Positions 1 to 8,824 are shown, counted from the first letter of the stretch. The stretch is 64,000 nucleotides of DNA from Saccharococcus thermophilus (GCF_011761475.1 NZ_JAASRS010000001.1:2480001-2544000), one strand, 5' to 3'. Numbers and translations are program-made. Notes: generated by a model from the sequence alone, not told the origin.

Positions 1-1958
1 TCCTTATCTACGACTGGCGGGCGCCGATCTCGAGTATCTACTACGATTACCCTCCCGGTCCGGCCGAATATGCTACGCCCGGAGGCGTAATCCGTGGCAT
101 GCTGGAGAAAAAATGGCAATATATCATCCGCGGCGGTGTTATCAAATCGATGTTCGATACCAGTCTCACCATTGGAGATGAGATTTTAAAACAGGTGCTT
201 GGCAGAGCCACAGACAAACATATGCACAACATCGTGGCCACCATTCAACAGGAACAAAACCGGATCATCCGGCATGATCGCGGGCGGATGCTCATTGTGC
301 AAGGCCCCGCTGGCAGCGGCAAGACGTCTGCTGCCCTGCAGCGGATCGCTTACTTGCTCTACAAGTATCGGGACAGTCTGAGAGCCGATCAAATCATTCT
401 ATTTTCACCTAATTCGATGTTTAATAGCTACGTATCCAATGTGTTGCCTGAACTTGGCGAAGAGAATATGCATCAGGTCACATTCCAGGAATACTTGGAG
501 CATCGGCTGAGCAAAGAATTTCAAGTCGAGGGTCCATACGAACAATTGGAATATGTGCTGACTGCAGCGGATAACCCTTCATACCGGACTAGGATTGCGA
601 GCATTCGATTCAAGGCATCGACACGTTTTTTCGAGGCGATCAAAACATACTGGAAGTCGCTGGAATCCTCTGGCATGCTATTCAAAGATATTCTATTTAG
701 AGGAAAACCGATCGTCACCGCCCAACAAATCGCGGAAAGGTTTTATAGCAGCGACACCTCGCTCCGCTTTCACAACAGACTTGAAAAGCTGACGGATTGG
801 CTAAACAAGCAAATCGATGAAGCTGAAAAACTTGAACGGACCAAGCCATGGGTGCAGGAAGAAATCGAGCTGCTTAGCAACGAGGATTACTATAAGGCTT
901 ATACCCATTTACGGAAAAAACGCCGCTTCAAAGGAGAATCGTTAAACAATTATGAGAACGAGATCGAAGCGCTAGGCCAATTGATCGTCCGCCAAAAGTT
1001 GAAGCCGTTGCGTAAACGGATCCGGTCGCTCCGTTTCATCGACTTTAAGGGAATATACAAACAGCTTTTCGCCGATCCAACGCGGATCAAACTGTGGATG
1101 GAGGGGGAAACACCTGAGGAGTGGGAGGATATTTGCCGATTGACTGTGAAAATGCTAGACGAAGGCAAACTGTTTTATGAAGATGCAACTCCGTTTTTAT
1201 TTTTGAAAGATCTGATTCAAAGCTTTCAGAAGAACGTCTCGATCAAACACGTGCTTGTAGACGAAGCGCAAGATTATTCTCCGTTTCAATTCGAGTATTT
1301 GAAATGTTTGTTTCCCTCGGCAAGGATGACCGTGCTCGGCGACTTTAACCAGTCGATCTTTGCCCATGCCAGCGAAACGACGGGTTTTCACACACTTACC
1401 AGCTTATACGGGCCTGATGAAACGGATGTGATCACCTTGACCCGCAGCTACAGATCCACAAGACAGATCGTCGAATTTACGCGCGGACTCGTGCCCGGTG
1501 GCGAACGGATTACTGCTTTTGAACGCGACGGCGATAGGCCTGTGCTGACGAGAGTGTCCGATCAAGCCGAACTGCACCGCTGCATTGCTTCCAAAGTCTC
1601 AGAATTGCGGAATCGGGGGTATAATACGATCGCGATTATATGCAAATCTGCCGCGGAAAGTACCGCCGCATACGAAGCACTGAGCAACGTCGAAGAAATT
1701 AAGCTCGTGAAGAGCGGATCTACCGAATATGTACAAGGTGTTGTCGTCATACCGGCGTATTTGGCCAAGGGAATCGAATTCGACGCCGTCATCATTTATA
1801 ACGCATCGGCGCAAGTATATGGCGATGAGAGCCTGCGCAGATTGTTCTACACCGCCTGCACCCGGGCTATGCATTACTTGCAGCTTTACAGTGTAGGCGA
1901 ACCGAGCCCCTTTTTGCGCAATGTTGAGCCGGGGAGTTTACTTCTGATCCAGAGTTAA
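1..1958 (+). CDS. helD: RNA polymerase recycling helicase HelD (5' end outside window)
   Basis: Partial gene, read in frame from base 3. It encodes about 650 residues; HelD of Bacillus is near 770, so roughly the first 120 residues lie outside. HelD is a UvrD-like superfamily 1 ATPase that binds stalled RNA polymerase and removes it from DNA. Visible features are the DWRAPISS-type motif at the very start, a Walker A motif GPAGSGKTS (about base 305), the Walker B-like VLVDEAQDYSPFQ (about 1255), the GDFNQSIF motif, a SYRST motif, and the C-terminal KGIEFDAVI and YTACTRAM helicase motifs. The middle of the protein is helical and charged, as expected for the arm inserted into the polymerase. No partner gene follows. 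Family assignment is firm; the recycling role comes from family knowledge. Confidence 0.9.
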   Translation, partial: LIYDWRAPISSIYYDYPPGPAEYATPGGVIRGMLEKKWQYIIRGGVIKSMFDTSLTIGDEILKQVLGRATDKHMHNIVATIQQEQNRIIRHDRGRMLIVQGPAGSGKTSAALQRIAYLLYKYRDSLRADQIILFSPNSMFNSYVSNVLPELGEENMHQVTFQEYLEHRLSKEFQVEGPYEQLEYVLTAADNPSYRTRIASIRFKASTRFFEAIKTYWKSLESSGMLFKDILFRGKPIVTAQQIAERFYSSDTSLRFHNRLEKLTDWLNKQIDEAEKLERTKPWVQEEIELLSNEDYYKAYTHLRKKRRFKGESLNNYENEIEALGQLIVRQKLKPLRKRIRSLRFIDFKGIYKQLFADPTRIKLWMEGETPEEWEDICRLTVKMLDEGKLFYEDATPFLFLKDLIQSFQKNVSIKHVLVDEAQDYSPFQFEYLKCLFPSARMTVLGDFNQSIFAHASETTGFHTLTSLYGPDETDVITLTRSYRSTRQIVEFTRGLVPGGERITAFERDGDRPVLTRVSDQAELHRCIASKVSELRNRGYNTIAIICKSAAESTAAYEALSNVEEIKLVKSGSTEYVQGVVVIPAYLAKGIEFDAVIIYNASAQVYGDESLRRLFYTACTRAMHYLQLYSVGEPSPFLRNVEPGSLLLIQS

Positions 1959-2168
1959 TACGGTACTGGTCTGGAGTCTTAAATGTATCACTGTAATTAA
2001 AGCTTGTGGGAAGCCCAATGACTTAGCAAGCCTTAAAAGCTATGCTTTTTACTTGGCTTCCCCAAGCCGTCCGAAGAGCGCAGACCCTTTACGCGCCTAA
2101 CAAGCAAAAATGATAATGGGGTGAGACAAAGGAAGGAGCGTCCTTGGGAAGGAGGTAAAAAAATAAAA

Positions 2169-2218
2169 CGCATTTTTGGCCTGTTGCATTTTTTTAAATG
2201 CAACGGCCTAAAAATGCG
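2169..2218. repeat. 50-nt near-perfect hairpin behind helD
   Basis: The segment starts CGCATTTTTGGCC and ends GGCCTAAAAATGCG, with an inner GTTGCATTT/AAATGCAAC stem and a short T loop. It lies in the 360-bp gap 1959-2317, where I find no gene. It could terminate transcripts, but there is no clean T-run on either side. It may be a remnant of a mobile repeat. Confidence 0.6.
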
Positions 2219-2317
2219 CCAGAACAAACTTTTTCAATCTTCTAAGCAGGCTTTTCTCCTCTTGTGTTAGAGGTAACTTGGAACTTTTTGAAATTGACAT
2301 TTATATTGTCCTCCCAA

Positions 2318-2554
2318 TTAAGCTAACGGTTTCTCCATATCTAACATTGATTTAAAGCCTAGACTTTCATATAATTTTCTCGCTCTAGAACTAGACCATA
2401 ATCTAGCTCGCTTTGCCTTATTATCTTTTAACCATGAACAAACTTCATCTACCAGTTGATAAGCTAACCCGTTACCTCTATGTTGCGGTAGAGTATAAAC
2501 GGCTATTATCCAACCAAAAGGAGTTTGCTCTTCACTTAAAGGAAAGAGATTCAT
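2318..2554 (-). CDS. short GNAT-like acetyltransferase (C-terminal half only)
   Basis: This 78-residue protein has the acetyl-CoA-binding loop QHRGNGLA and the C-terminal YESLGF motif of GNAT N-acetyltransferases. GNAT enzymes usually have 140-170 residues, so the N-terminal strands are absent. The ATG is preceded by a good ribosome binding site (AAGGGGGTG, 5 nt spacing) and an in-frame stop immediately upstream, so this start is the only one available. It is probably the surviving half of a deleted gene, although the intact ribosome binding site means it could still be translated. The substrate is unknown. Confidence 0.55.
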   Translation of the reverse strand: MNLFPLSEEQTPFGWIIAVYTLPQHRGNGLAYQLVDEVCSWLKDNKAKRARLWSSSRARKLYESLGFKSMLDMEKPLA

Positions 2555-2978
2555 GGTTTCACCCCCTTACTCTCTAATATCATATTCAGTACATTCCGAT
2601 TCTAAAAAGCGGTTTGTACTTTAGCTATTGGCTATCGTGTAACCGCCAAGTAGAAATGAACACTTTCTTACCCAAAAATGCTGAATAAGACTGAACACTT
2701 TTTTCCAGTAGAGACGTGCACTTTATTTGGAAAGGCGGGCATGATAGATAGGTCCTTTTTAGTTGCTAAAGCAAGTAGGCGAACAGCGCTAAGCACTGTT
2801 CGCCTGAAGTGGCGGTCATGATAAGCTCTTTTGCCTGCAAAACCATATAACTTTGCCCCTTTGCATAGAATCATGACCGCAGAGGCTCCATGTCAAGTAA
2901 CGTGACGGATGAGTTAATATTCAATCAAACGCATACTCTTATTTGCCATTTGGTACATTTTTTAATTGCCAAAAACAA
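2555..2978. other. gene-free stretch with two inverted repeats
   Basis: No convincing gene in 424 bp. It holds a hairpin with 10-bp perfect arms (AGGCGAACAG at 2777-2786, CTGTTCGCCT at 2796-2805). It also holds an 11-bp perfect inverted repeat, GCGGTCATGAT at 2812-2822 and ATCATGACCGC at 2870-2880. It reads like decayed mobile or foreign DNA, but no transposase fragment is recognisable. Confidence 0.5.
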
Positions 2979-3083
2979 TTAGTAAACTCCATAGCCGCCA
3001 AAACAAGAACATCCTACAATGATAAGTAGAACGAATAAAACAACGACTAGAGCAAAAGCGTTATTTCTGTATCCATCACTCAT
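2979..3083 (-). CDS. YjcZ-family small sporulation peptide
   Basis: A 34-residue peptide, MSDGYRNNAF followed by the hydrophobic ALVVVLFVLLIIVGC and a glycine/tyrosine tail. This pattern of a short polar head, one membrane helix of V/L/I and a GGYG-type end is the YjcZ family, small membrane peptides made during sporulation in Bacillaceae. GAAAGGTGG precedes the ATG at good spacing. A second member (3175-3300) lies directly upstream in the same direction. The molecular role is unknown; localisation to the forespore or mother-cell membrane is from family knowledge. Confidence 0.85.
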   Translation of the reverse strand: MSDGYRNNAFALVVVLFVLLIIVGCSCFGGYGVY

Positions 3084-3133
3084 AATTAACACCACCTTTC
3101 ACAATAATGATCGATTTTTAATAAATCTTTATT

Positions 3134-3164
3134 AGAAGCCCAAAAGCGCAACCTTTGGGCTTCT
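3134..3164. terminator. hairpin between the two YjcZ genes
   Basis: AGAAGCCCAAA and TTTGGGCTTCT form an 11-bp perfect stem around a 9-nt loop, 10 bp after the stop of the upstream YjcZ-type gene. The T-run follows on the plus strand only, so termination of the minus-strand transcript is plausible but not textbook. Confidence 0.6.
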
Positions 3165-3174
3165 TTTTAATTAA

Positions 3175-3300
3175 TTAGCTCCAAATAGACGCACCCACAA
3201 TTATCAATAGAATGAACAATACGACGATCAATGCAAAGTTAAAACCACCATAGCCGTAACCACCGTAGTATCTACCATATCCACAACCAAAGAAACACAT
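3175..3300 (-). CDS. second YjcZ-family sporulation peptide, glycine/tyrosine rich head
   Basis: A 41-residue peptide. The head is [14 protein letters not shown] with a GYGYGG repeat, then the hydrophobic helix [15 protein letters not shown], ending in SIWS. The helix is almost the same as in the neighbouring 34-residue gene, so the two are paralogues with their polar parts on different sides. I choose the ATG at 3300, because GGAGG stands 9 nt upstream; another in-frame ATG at 3306 would be only 3 nt from it. Confidence 0.85.
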   Translation of the reverse strand: MCFFGCGYGRYYGGYGYGGFNFALIVVLFILLIIVGASIWS

Positions 3301-3572
3301 ATTCATTCACCTCCAACTGTTGTCTTCATTTTTATCTTATGTAACTGTTAAAAGAACAGTTTGGACAAATATCCTAGTAGATAGGAGAACTCGTAGGTTT
3401 TGTTGAAAAAGATCTGCTTTTAAAAGAAAAAGCGTATGCAATAAGCACAAGCTTCTGTTGAGGTAACTATTATGCTATGGGAGGGATTCAGGCCTGGATA
3501 CGCGGAGATAATCTTATACAAGGGAAAAAAGAATAGACGAGTGCCGACGCAAAAGTGAACATCGCTAAAAAA

Positions 3573-3614
3573 GAAATCATCCACCCTGAGTTGACGCGGT
3601 GGGTGGATGATTTC
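3573..3614. repeat. 14-bp perfect inverted repeat
   Basis: GAAATCATCCACCC at 3573 and GGGTGGATGATTTC at 3601 are separated by 14 nt. It lies in the 455-bp gap between a YjcZ-type gene and tetR, where I see no gene. The arms and their isolation suggest an element end or a strong terminator; no transposase is nearby. Confidence 0.6.
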
Positions 3615-3657
3615 CTTCCTACTGCCGATCCCCCCTTGAAGGGAACCTTTTATGCAT

Positions 3658-3684
3658 GACCGAGGGTGCTGCAGCACTTCGGTC
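3658..3684. terminator. hairpin downstream of tetR
   Basis: GACCGA and TCGGTC flank the self-complementary GTGCTGCAGCAC. A T-rich run (TTATTTTATTT) follows on the plus strand; the minus strand, on which tetR is transcribed, has no T-run. It may still end the exporter operon. Confidence 0.4.
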
Positions 3685-3755
3685 TTATTTTATTTATATG
3701 GACTCTCTTTGTATATACATGATTAACACTAGTGTTGCAAAATGAAGGTTTATGT

Positions 3756-4427
3756 TCATTGCGAATTAGGCGTTTTTTTCGCAAGACCGTTCATTAAAAA
3801 CTGAACCGTCCGTTCCATTTCCGCTTCATCATCCCACTCGTAATCCGGCAACACGATAAACCGCGCCACCAAAAATCCGACAATCGCCGTTATTGTCATG
3901 CGAATGACCGAATCAACGGGAATCGCGGCAATTTCTCCTTTCGTTTGAAAATGTTCCACGATTCGCTTAAATTTTTGATATACGTGTGCCGTAAAAATGC
4001 GCTGAAATTGCTCCTTAATTTCCGCATGAAACGCGATTTCCTGCCAGAAAACGCGAATCGCCGGCAAATATTTTTTCACAAATTCATAGCGGTTTTTCAA
4101 AAGAGCGCGGATGAAGTCTTCATAGCTTTGATACTGGCTTTCAAACACTTCTTTGACAAACTCCTTCGCTAAAAATGGGGCGACAGATTTAAATAGCGTT
4201 GGAGTGACAATCGCCAGCAGCAAATCCTTTTTCGTTTTATAATGGCGAAAAATCGTCCCTTCCGCCACGCCCGCCTTCTTGGCGATTTCACTCGTCGAAG
4301 TAGCCGCATAGCCTTTCTCCGCGAACATTTCAATCGCCGCTTCTAAAATTTTGACTTGTTTTTCGCTAAGCTTCACATCTTCTCCATTTAGTTTCAACAG
4401 TTCTTTCAGCCACTGCTGCTCGTTCAT
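3756..4427 (-). CDS. TetR/AcrR-family regulator of the ABC-2 exporter operon
   Basis: A 223-residue protein. The TetR helix-turn-helix lies at about residues 25-70 (AAIEMFAEKGY, TSEIAKKAGVAEGTIFRHYKTK), followed by an all-helical ligand domain with no recognisable specificity. It is the last gene of the operon ATPase-permease-tetR, 12 bp behind the permease. Two palindromes in front of the operon (6219-6236 and 6268-6285) have the 7-4-7 layout of TetR operators, so negative autoregulation of the exporter is the natural reading. The ligand is unknown. Confidence 0.85.
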   Translation of the reverse strand: MNEQQWLKELLKLNGEDVKLSEKQVKILEAAIEMFAEKGYAATSTSEIAKKAGVAEGTIFRHYKTKKDLLLAIVTPTLFKSVAPFLAKEFVKEVFESQYQSYEDFIRALLKNRYEFVKKYLPAIRVFWQEIAFHAEIKEQFQRIFTAHVYQKFKRIVEHFQTKGEIAAIPVDSVIRMTITAIVGFLVARFIVLPDYEWDDEAEMERTVQFLMNGLAKKTPNSQ

Positions 4428-4439
4428 TCTTTGTACTCC

Positions 4440-5468
4440 TTACAATTTTCGGTATTTTTTTAATGCTACTACATTTAATATCATAAACAATAGAGCAAAA
4501 CCAAGTAAAACATATACGTCTTTGGCGATCTCGTTCCAACCGTTGCCGCGAACCATGATTTCCCGCAGCGCGTCCGCTCCGTACGTCAGCGGCATAATCA
4601 CGCTTAACGAACGAAGCCATTCGGCCATCGTATCTAAATTAAACAAGCCAGAGAAGAAAATTTGCGGTACGACAACAAGCGGGATAAACTGCATCATTTG
4701 CAGTTCATTGTTGGCAAACGCGGACAGCAATGTTCCTAATGTTAAAGCGGTCATCGCCAATAAAAACGTAATCAATAACACATAAAAGAAAGAACCTTCC
4801 ATCATCATGTCAAGGATATCAACAGCAAACCAAGCAATCAAGCTCGCCTGCAATGTCGTAAATAAACCAAATCCAATAATGTAGCCAGCCACGATTTCCC
4901 AGCGTCGAAGCGGTGTCGAAAGCAATCGTTCGAGCGTTCCGCTTGTACGCTCGCGCAGGAACGAAACGCCAGCAATTAGGAAAACGAAAAAGAACACAAA
5001 AAAGCCGATGAGCACAGGACCGAAATAATCAAATAGCTTCATATCTTCCGAACCGTGCAAGTAGGTCGTTTTGAATTTAGACGACGATGTTGGCGGGACC
5101 AGCTCTTGAAACGCTTTTTGCACAGACATCAGCACCGCTTTATTAACAGTAGGATCGCTGCCTTCTAACGTAATTTTCGGGGTTCCTCCATCCATTTTGA
5201 TAAACGCGTCAATTTGCTGTTTTTCCAACTGTTTGCGGGCCGCTTTGTCCGTAAGTTTTTTGACAGTAGCATCTTGTTTTTCCAACTTGTCAACAATTAT
5301 GGACGGAACACTCGAATCAACAGCGATCGTCGGTTGATAGTCTTTTCCATTAAAGACGAGATTCATTAAAAATAATACAAACATCGGCGCGACAATCATG
5401 AGCGCAAGTGTCCGTTTATCGCGGAAAAACTGGCGGATGATGCGTATTACGATGGCCCAAACTCTCAT
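4440..5468 (-). CDS. ABC-2 type exporter permease
   Basis: A 342-residue membrane protein of the ABC-2 (YhfE/DrrB-like) type. It has an N-terminal helix (residues about 20-40), a long extracytoplasmic domain (about 45-165), then five hydrophobic segments to the C-terminus, including the motif RERTSGTLERLLSTPLRRWEI that is typical of this family. Its ATG overlaps the stop of the ATPase gene (ATGA), so translation is coupled. Together with that ATPase it should export a drug, lipid or peptide. The TetR regulator points to a toxic substrate; the substrate itself cannot be read from the sequence. Confidence 0.9.
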   Translation of the reverse strand: MRVWAIVIRIIRQFFRDKRTLALMIVAPMFVLFLMNLVFNGKDYQPTIAVDSSVPSIIVDKLEKQDATVKKLTDKAARKQLEKQQIDAFIKMDGGTPKITLEGSDPTVNKAVLMSVQKAFQELVPPTSSSKFKTTYLHGSEDMKLFDYFGPVLIGFFVFFFVFLIAGVSFLRERTSGTLERLLSTPLRRWEIVAGYIIGFGLFTTLQASLIAWFAVDILDMMMEGSFFYVLLITFLLAMTALTLGTLLSAFANNELQMMQFIPLVVVPQIFFSGLFNLDTMAEWLRSLSVIMPLTYGADALREIMVRGNGWNEIAKDVYVLLGFALLFMILNVVALKKYRKL

Positions 5469-6193
5469 TGCCGTGCACCTCCAAAATATAAAAATGCTTG
5501 CTCAATGGTTTGTGAATTCGTTTCTGCCTTTAACTCTGCCGGACTTCCGACGGCAATAAGACGGCCATCGCGAATCATGGCAAGGCGCTGGCATTTTTCC
5601 GCTTCATCCATGACATGGGTCGTGACGACAATCGTCGTTCCGTTTTGGCGGATTCTCTCCAGTTCCTCCCAAACTGCTTGGCGAAGCACAGGATCAATGC
5701 CAACCGTCGGCTCATCTAAAAGCAGTACCTCCGGTTCATGCAGCAAAGATATCGCCAATGACAACCGTCGTTTCATTCCTCCCGAATATTGATGGACAGG
5801 CTTTTTAATATGGTCAGTCAGATTGACAAGATCCATCACGTCATAAATACGTTCCCTTTGCTTTTTTCCTTTTAGTCCATAAATCGAAGCGAAAAACTGC
5901 AAATTCTCAAATGCCGTTAATTCCCCGTATAAGGCGTCAGACTGCGCCATAAAACCGATGCGTTGCATGGCGTGTAAATCAGGCATTTTTGTATTTAATA
6001 CATAAATCGTTCCACTGGTGGCCTCGTCAATTCCAGCGATCATCTTCACAATCGTCGTTTTTCCCGCTCCAGAAGGTCCAAGCATCCCAAAAATTTCCCC
6101 TCTGTATACGTCAAGCGATACATCTTCAATAACCGTCTTTTTTCCAAAACGTTTTGATACATGTTCCATACGAATACACGACTTCTCGGACAC
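5465..6193 (-). CDS. ABC-2 exporter ATP-binding protein
   Basis: A 242-residue ABC ATPase with Walker A GPSGAGKTT, Q-loop FMAQ, signature YSGGMKRRL, Walker B VLLLDEPTVGIDP and the switch histidine in VVTTHVMDEA. The sequence is DrrA/CcmA-like, typical of exporters with an ABC-2 permease. The start is GTG at 6193, 5 nt after AAGGGGGAAGG. It is the first gene of a three-gene operon; the next gene overlaps by 4 bp. Confidence 0.92.
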   Translation of the reverse strand: MSEKSCIRMEHVSKRFGKKTVIEDVSLDVYRGEIFGMLGPSGAGKTTIVKMIAGIDEATSGTIYVLNTKMPDLHAMQRIGFMAQSDALYGELTAFENLQFFASIYGLKGKKQRERIYDVMDLVNLTDHIKKPVHQYSGGMKRRLSLAISLLHEPEVLLLDEPTVGIDPVLRQAVWEELERIRQNGTTIVVTTHVMDEAEKCQRLAMIRDGRLIAVGSPAELKAETNSQTIEQAFLYFGGARQ

Positions 6194-6218
6194 AAATCCT
6201 TCCCCCTTTTTATTTTAT

Positions 6219-6285
6219 AGTGAGTGATTACTCACTTATATTTTACACGATACCAATTATATTTTAAAGTAAGTAATCACTCATT
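6219..6285 (-). promoter_or_regulatory. tandem TetR-type operators upstream of the exporter operon
   Basis: Site 1 is AGTGAGTGATTACTCACT (6219-6236): perfect 7-bp arms around 4 nt. Site 2 is AGTAAGTAATCACTCATT (6268-6285): the same layout with 5 of 7 arm positions complementary. Centres are 49 bp apart, and site 1 lies 26 bp from the GTG start of the ATPase. The 7-4-7 palindrome is what TetR dimers commonly bind, and tetR ends this operon. Confidence 0.7.
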
Positions 6286-6328
6286 ACATATTTTTTTTAA
6301 GCTGCCTTTCGCCTAGGCAGCTACTTAT

Positions 6329-6690
6329 TTATGCGAAATATTCGATGCTTTTCCATCCATAGCACCATTCCACCAGCTTTTTCCCACCAATATCGACAAC
6401 CTCCTCTGCGATTTTCTCGCCTCCTAGCCGCTCGTAAAACAGGCGCGACGGATTATCGGCAAGCACCCACACAACCATAGAACGAATCCGCTTATGTTGA
6501 AAATCATCGACTAGCGCTTTGACAAGCTTCGTTCCGTATCCTTTCCCTTGGACTTCTTTCAACAAATAAACCGCGTATATTTCTCCTTCATACTCCGCTT
6601 CTTTTCCCTGTGTGGCGCGGTTTTTGCCGCCGGAAATAACCCCACATACATTTCGTTGTTCTCCCTTCTTTGAAAAACTAAAACTATTCC
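6329..6690 (-). pseudogene. GNAT acetyltransferase lacking its N-terminus
   Basis: The reading frame holds the last ~105 residues of a GNAT enzyme: GVISGGKNRA, the acetyl-CoA loop VQGKGYGTKLV, and the VLADNPSRLFYERLGGEK motif with GGKKLVEWCYGW at the end. Close family members have about 60-70 more residues at the N-terminus. Here that part is replaced by the terminator hairpin of the upstream peptidase gene, and no ribosome binding site fits an internal start. I therefore read it as a 5'-truncated remnant. A frame does continue through the hairpin, but its translation there is not GNAT-like. Confidence 0.7.
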
Positions 6691-6694
6691 ATTC

Positions 6695-6739
6695 AACAAA
6701 AAAGGAAGAAATCCTTCGTTGACTTCTTCCTTTTTTGTT
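6695..6739 (-). terminator. terminator of the oligoendopeptidase gene
   Basis: 16-bp perfect arms, AACAAAAAAGGAAGAA and TTCTTCCTTTTTTGTT, start 1 bp past the pepF-like stop codon. The T-run on the transcribed strand is inside the 3' arm. Confidence 0.85.
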
Positions 6740-6740
6740 G

Positions 6741-8435
6741 TTAAAGTTGTTTGTCATCGATGCTATTCAGCCATCCCTCAATCTCACCGACTACCGATTG
6801 GACGCAGCCGTCTTCAAACGGCGAAACAAGGTTAGCGACGCGGACCAATTCGGTAAACGGCTTGCTTCCGCCTTGACGGCATAAAGTTAAATAGTCGTTC
6901 CACGCCTCTTCATAGTTTTCACGCGAACGTTTCCAAAATTGGAACGCGCAAATTTGCGCGAGCGTGTAGTCAATGTAGTAAAATGCGTCTGTGTAAATAT
7001 GGGCTTGCCGCTGCCAAAAGCCGCCGCGCTCTAAATAAGCGTTGCCGTCATAGTCTCGTGTCGGCATATATTTCCGTTCGATTTTCCTCCACGCTTGTTT
7101 CCGCTCCTCTGGCGTTGCGTTCGGGTTTTCATAGACGAAATGCTGGAATTCGTCGACCGCCACGCCGTACGGCAAAAATAAGAGTGCATCGCTTAAATGA
7201 TAAAACCGATATTTTTCTGCGTCTTCCTGGAAAAACAGTTCCATCCACGGCCAGGTGAAAAATTCCATGCTCATCGAATGAATTTCGCATGCTTCTAACG
7301 TTGGCCAGTTGTATTCCGGAATTTCGTAATGGCGGCTTTCATACACTTGAAACGCGTGCCCCGCTTCATGGGTGAGCACATCAATATCTCCCGATGTGCC
7401 GGTAAAGTTGGAGAAAATAAATGGCGCTTTATAATTTTCGATATAGGTGCAATAGCCGCCGCTCGCTTTTCCTTTTTTCGCGATCAAATCCATCAGCTCA
7501 TTTTCTATCATGTAACGGAAAAATTCTCCCGTTTCCGGCGACAGTTCTTCATACATCTTTTTCCCGTTTTCGATAATCCAGTCTGCATCCCCTTTTGGCG
7601 TCGGGTTGCCGGTTGGGAACACAAACGCTTCATCATAATATTTCAGCTTCTCGACGCCGATGCGTTTCCGCTGCCGCTCGCGCAGCTTCACGGCAATGGG
7701 AACGATATACCCTTCCACTTGCTTGCGGAATTTCGCGACCATCTCGGCGTTGTAATCGGTTCGTCCAAGACGTGCATAGCCGAGTTCCACGAAATTTTTA
7801 AAGCCAAGTTTTCGAGCGATGGCAGTGCGCACTTTCACAAGCTGATCGTAAATTTCATCAAGCTTTTGCTCATGTTCTTGGAAAAAGGCAAAACGCGCCT
7901 CACTCGCCCGCTTGCGCATCTCGCGGTCCGGCGATTCGACAAACGGTTGAAGCTGGGCGAGCGTCCGTTCTTCCCCTTCAAAGAAAATTTTCGCCGAAGC
8001 GATTAATTTTGTATACTCGCTCGTCAGTTTATTTTCTTGCTGCAAATCTTCCACAATATCCGGCGAATATGTTTTTAACTGCGTTTCGGCAAGCGCAAAC
8101 AACTGTTTTCCCCATTTTTCCTCCAGCTGCGCGCGAAACGGCGAGGAAACAAGCGCACGGTAGTAATCGTTCACAAGTCCTTTGACAATTGGTTCCGTTT
8201 CATCAAAAAAATCTTGTTCCTGTTTATAAAATTCATCATTCGTATCAATCGTATGCCGGATATGGCAAATGTTTGCCATCGTGCTGAAATCATTGCGAAG
8301 CTGATTGATTTCTTTCATCGCTTCATGCTGCTCTTCGACACTCGTTGCCTTGCGAAACGATTGCAGCGCCTGTTGAAATGATGCTTGCATCTTCTCGATA
8401 TTCGGCCGTTCGTAACGAAACTCAGAAAACTTCAA
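6741..8435 (-). CDS. M3-family oligoendopeptidase F-like zinc peptidase
   Basis: A 564-residue cytosolic metallopeptidase that cuts short peptides. The zinc site is HEAGHAFQVYESR (HExxH), with the downstream glutamate helix EIHSMSMEFF. I choose the TTG at 8435: AAGGAAGGGA stands 6 nt upstream, the protein then begins LKFSEFRYERPN, and the length equals that of the family. The frame stays open another 145 codons upstream, but that part has no family resemblance and runs into the divergent lysine riboswitch region. A strong terminator follows the stop. Confidence 0.9.
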   Translation of the reverse strand: MKFSEFRYERPNIEKMQASFQQALQSFRKATSVEEQHEAMKEINQLRNDFSTMANICHIRHTIDTNDEFYKQEQDFFDETEPIVKGLVNDYYRALVSSPFRAQLEEKWGKQLFALAETQLKTYSPDIVEDLQQENKLTSEYTKLIASAKIFFEGEERTLAQLQPFVESPDREMRKRASEARFAFFQEHEQKLDEIYDQLVKVRTAIARKLGFKNFVELGYARLGRTDYNAEMVAKFRKQVEGYIVPIAVKLRERQRKRIGVEKLKYYDEAFVFPTGNPTPKGDADWIIENGKKMYEELSPETGEFFRYMIENELMDLIAKKGKASGGYCTYIENYKAPFIFSNFTGTSGDIDVLTHEAGHAFQVYESRHYEIPEYNWPTLEACEIHSMSMEFFTWPWMELFFQEDAEKYRFYHLSDALLFLPYGVAVDEFQHFVYENPNATPEERKQAWRKIERKYMPTRDYDGNAYLERGGFWQRQAHIYTDAFYYIDYTLAQICAFQFWKRSRENYEEAWNDYLTLCRQGGSKPFTELVRVANLVSPFEDGCVQSVVGEIEGWLNSIDDKQL

Positions 8436-8525
8436 TGCGATCCCTTCCTTTTCTCTTGCTTTCCTTATCTTAGATTCTATTCCATTCTCACACGGAAAAT
8501 CCTTTTTTTCTAATAAAAAAGCTCG

Positions 8526-8554
8526 TTGACGAACTTTGTCGAAATTCGTATAAT
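8526..8554 (+). promoter_or_regulatory. sigma-A promoter of the lysine riboswitch transcript
   Basis: TTGACG (8526-8531), 17 nt, TATAAT (8549-8554). It is placed correctly for a transcript starting near 8562, shortly before the riboswitch. Confidence 0.85.
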
Positions 8555-8590
8555 AATGACATCCATTGAATATTTTTTCTTTCTCGTCAT

Positions 8591-8760
8591 GTCTCCGAGA
8601 TAGAGGCCGCAATGAACAATAGCAAGCGGAAGGAGATACAGAGGGTCGACGAATTTCGCTGAAAAGGTTCGTTGCCGAAGTTTGCGGTGTTCTCTGGCGC
8701 CGCAGGCTGAGTCTGCATCTGAACAAGAGCAGCACTGCCGCCGTTAAAAACGGTGGAGCG
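8591..8760 (+). promoter_or_regulatory. lysine riboswitch (L box)
   Basis: It carries the conserved L-box blocks in order: AGAGGCCGCAATGA, AGCGGAAGGAG, GAAAAGGTTCGTTGCCGAAG, CTCTGGCGCCGCAGGCTGA and GCAGCACTGCC. Lysine binding stabilises the aptamer and lets the terminator at 8791 form. It lies between a sigma-A promoter and an amino acid permease, as in front of yvsH of B. subtilis. Boundaries are approximate. Confidence 0.92.
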
Positions 8761-8790
8761 CTTCGATTGGCAGTTGGAAACGGATGTTTT

Positions 8791-8824
8791 ACACCCGTTG
8801 AAAACGCAAGGGTGTATTTTTTTT
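8791..8824 (+). terminator. riboswitch-controlled terminator
   Basis: ACACCC..TTG pairs with CAA GGGTGT, followed by eight T. It is the expression platform of the lysine riboswitch, 38 bp before the permease start. Confidence 0.85.

Noticed and set aside
7329-8006. Long open frame on the plus strand (225 codons)
   Set aside because: Lies wholly antisense to the oligoendopeptidase gene, has no ribosome binding site and codes for no recognisable protein.
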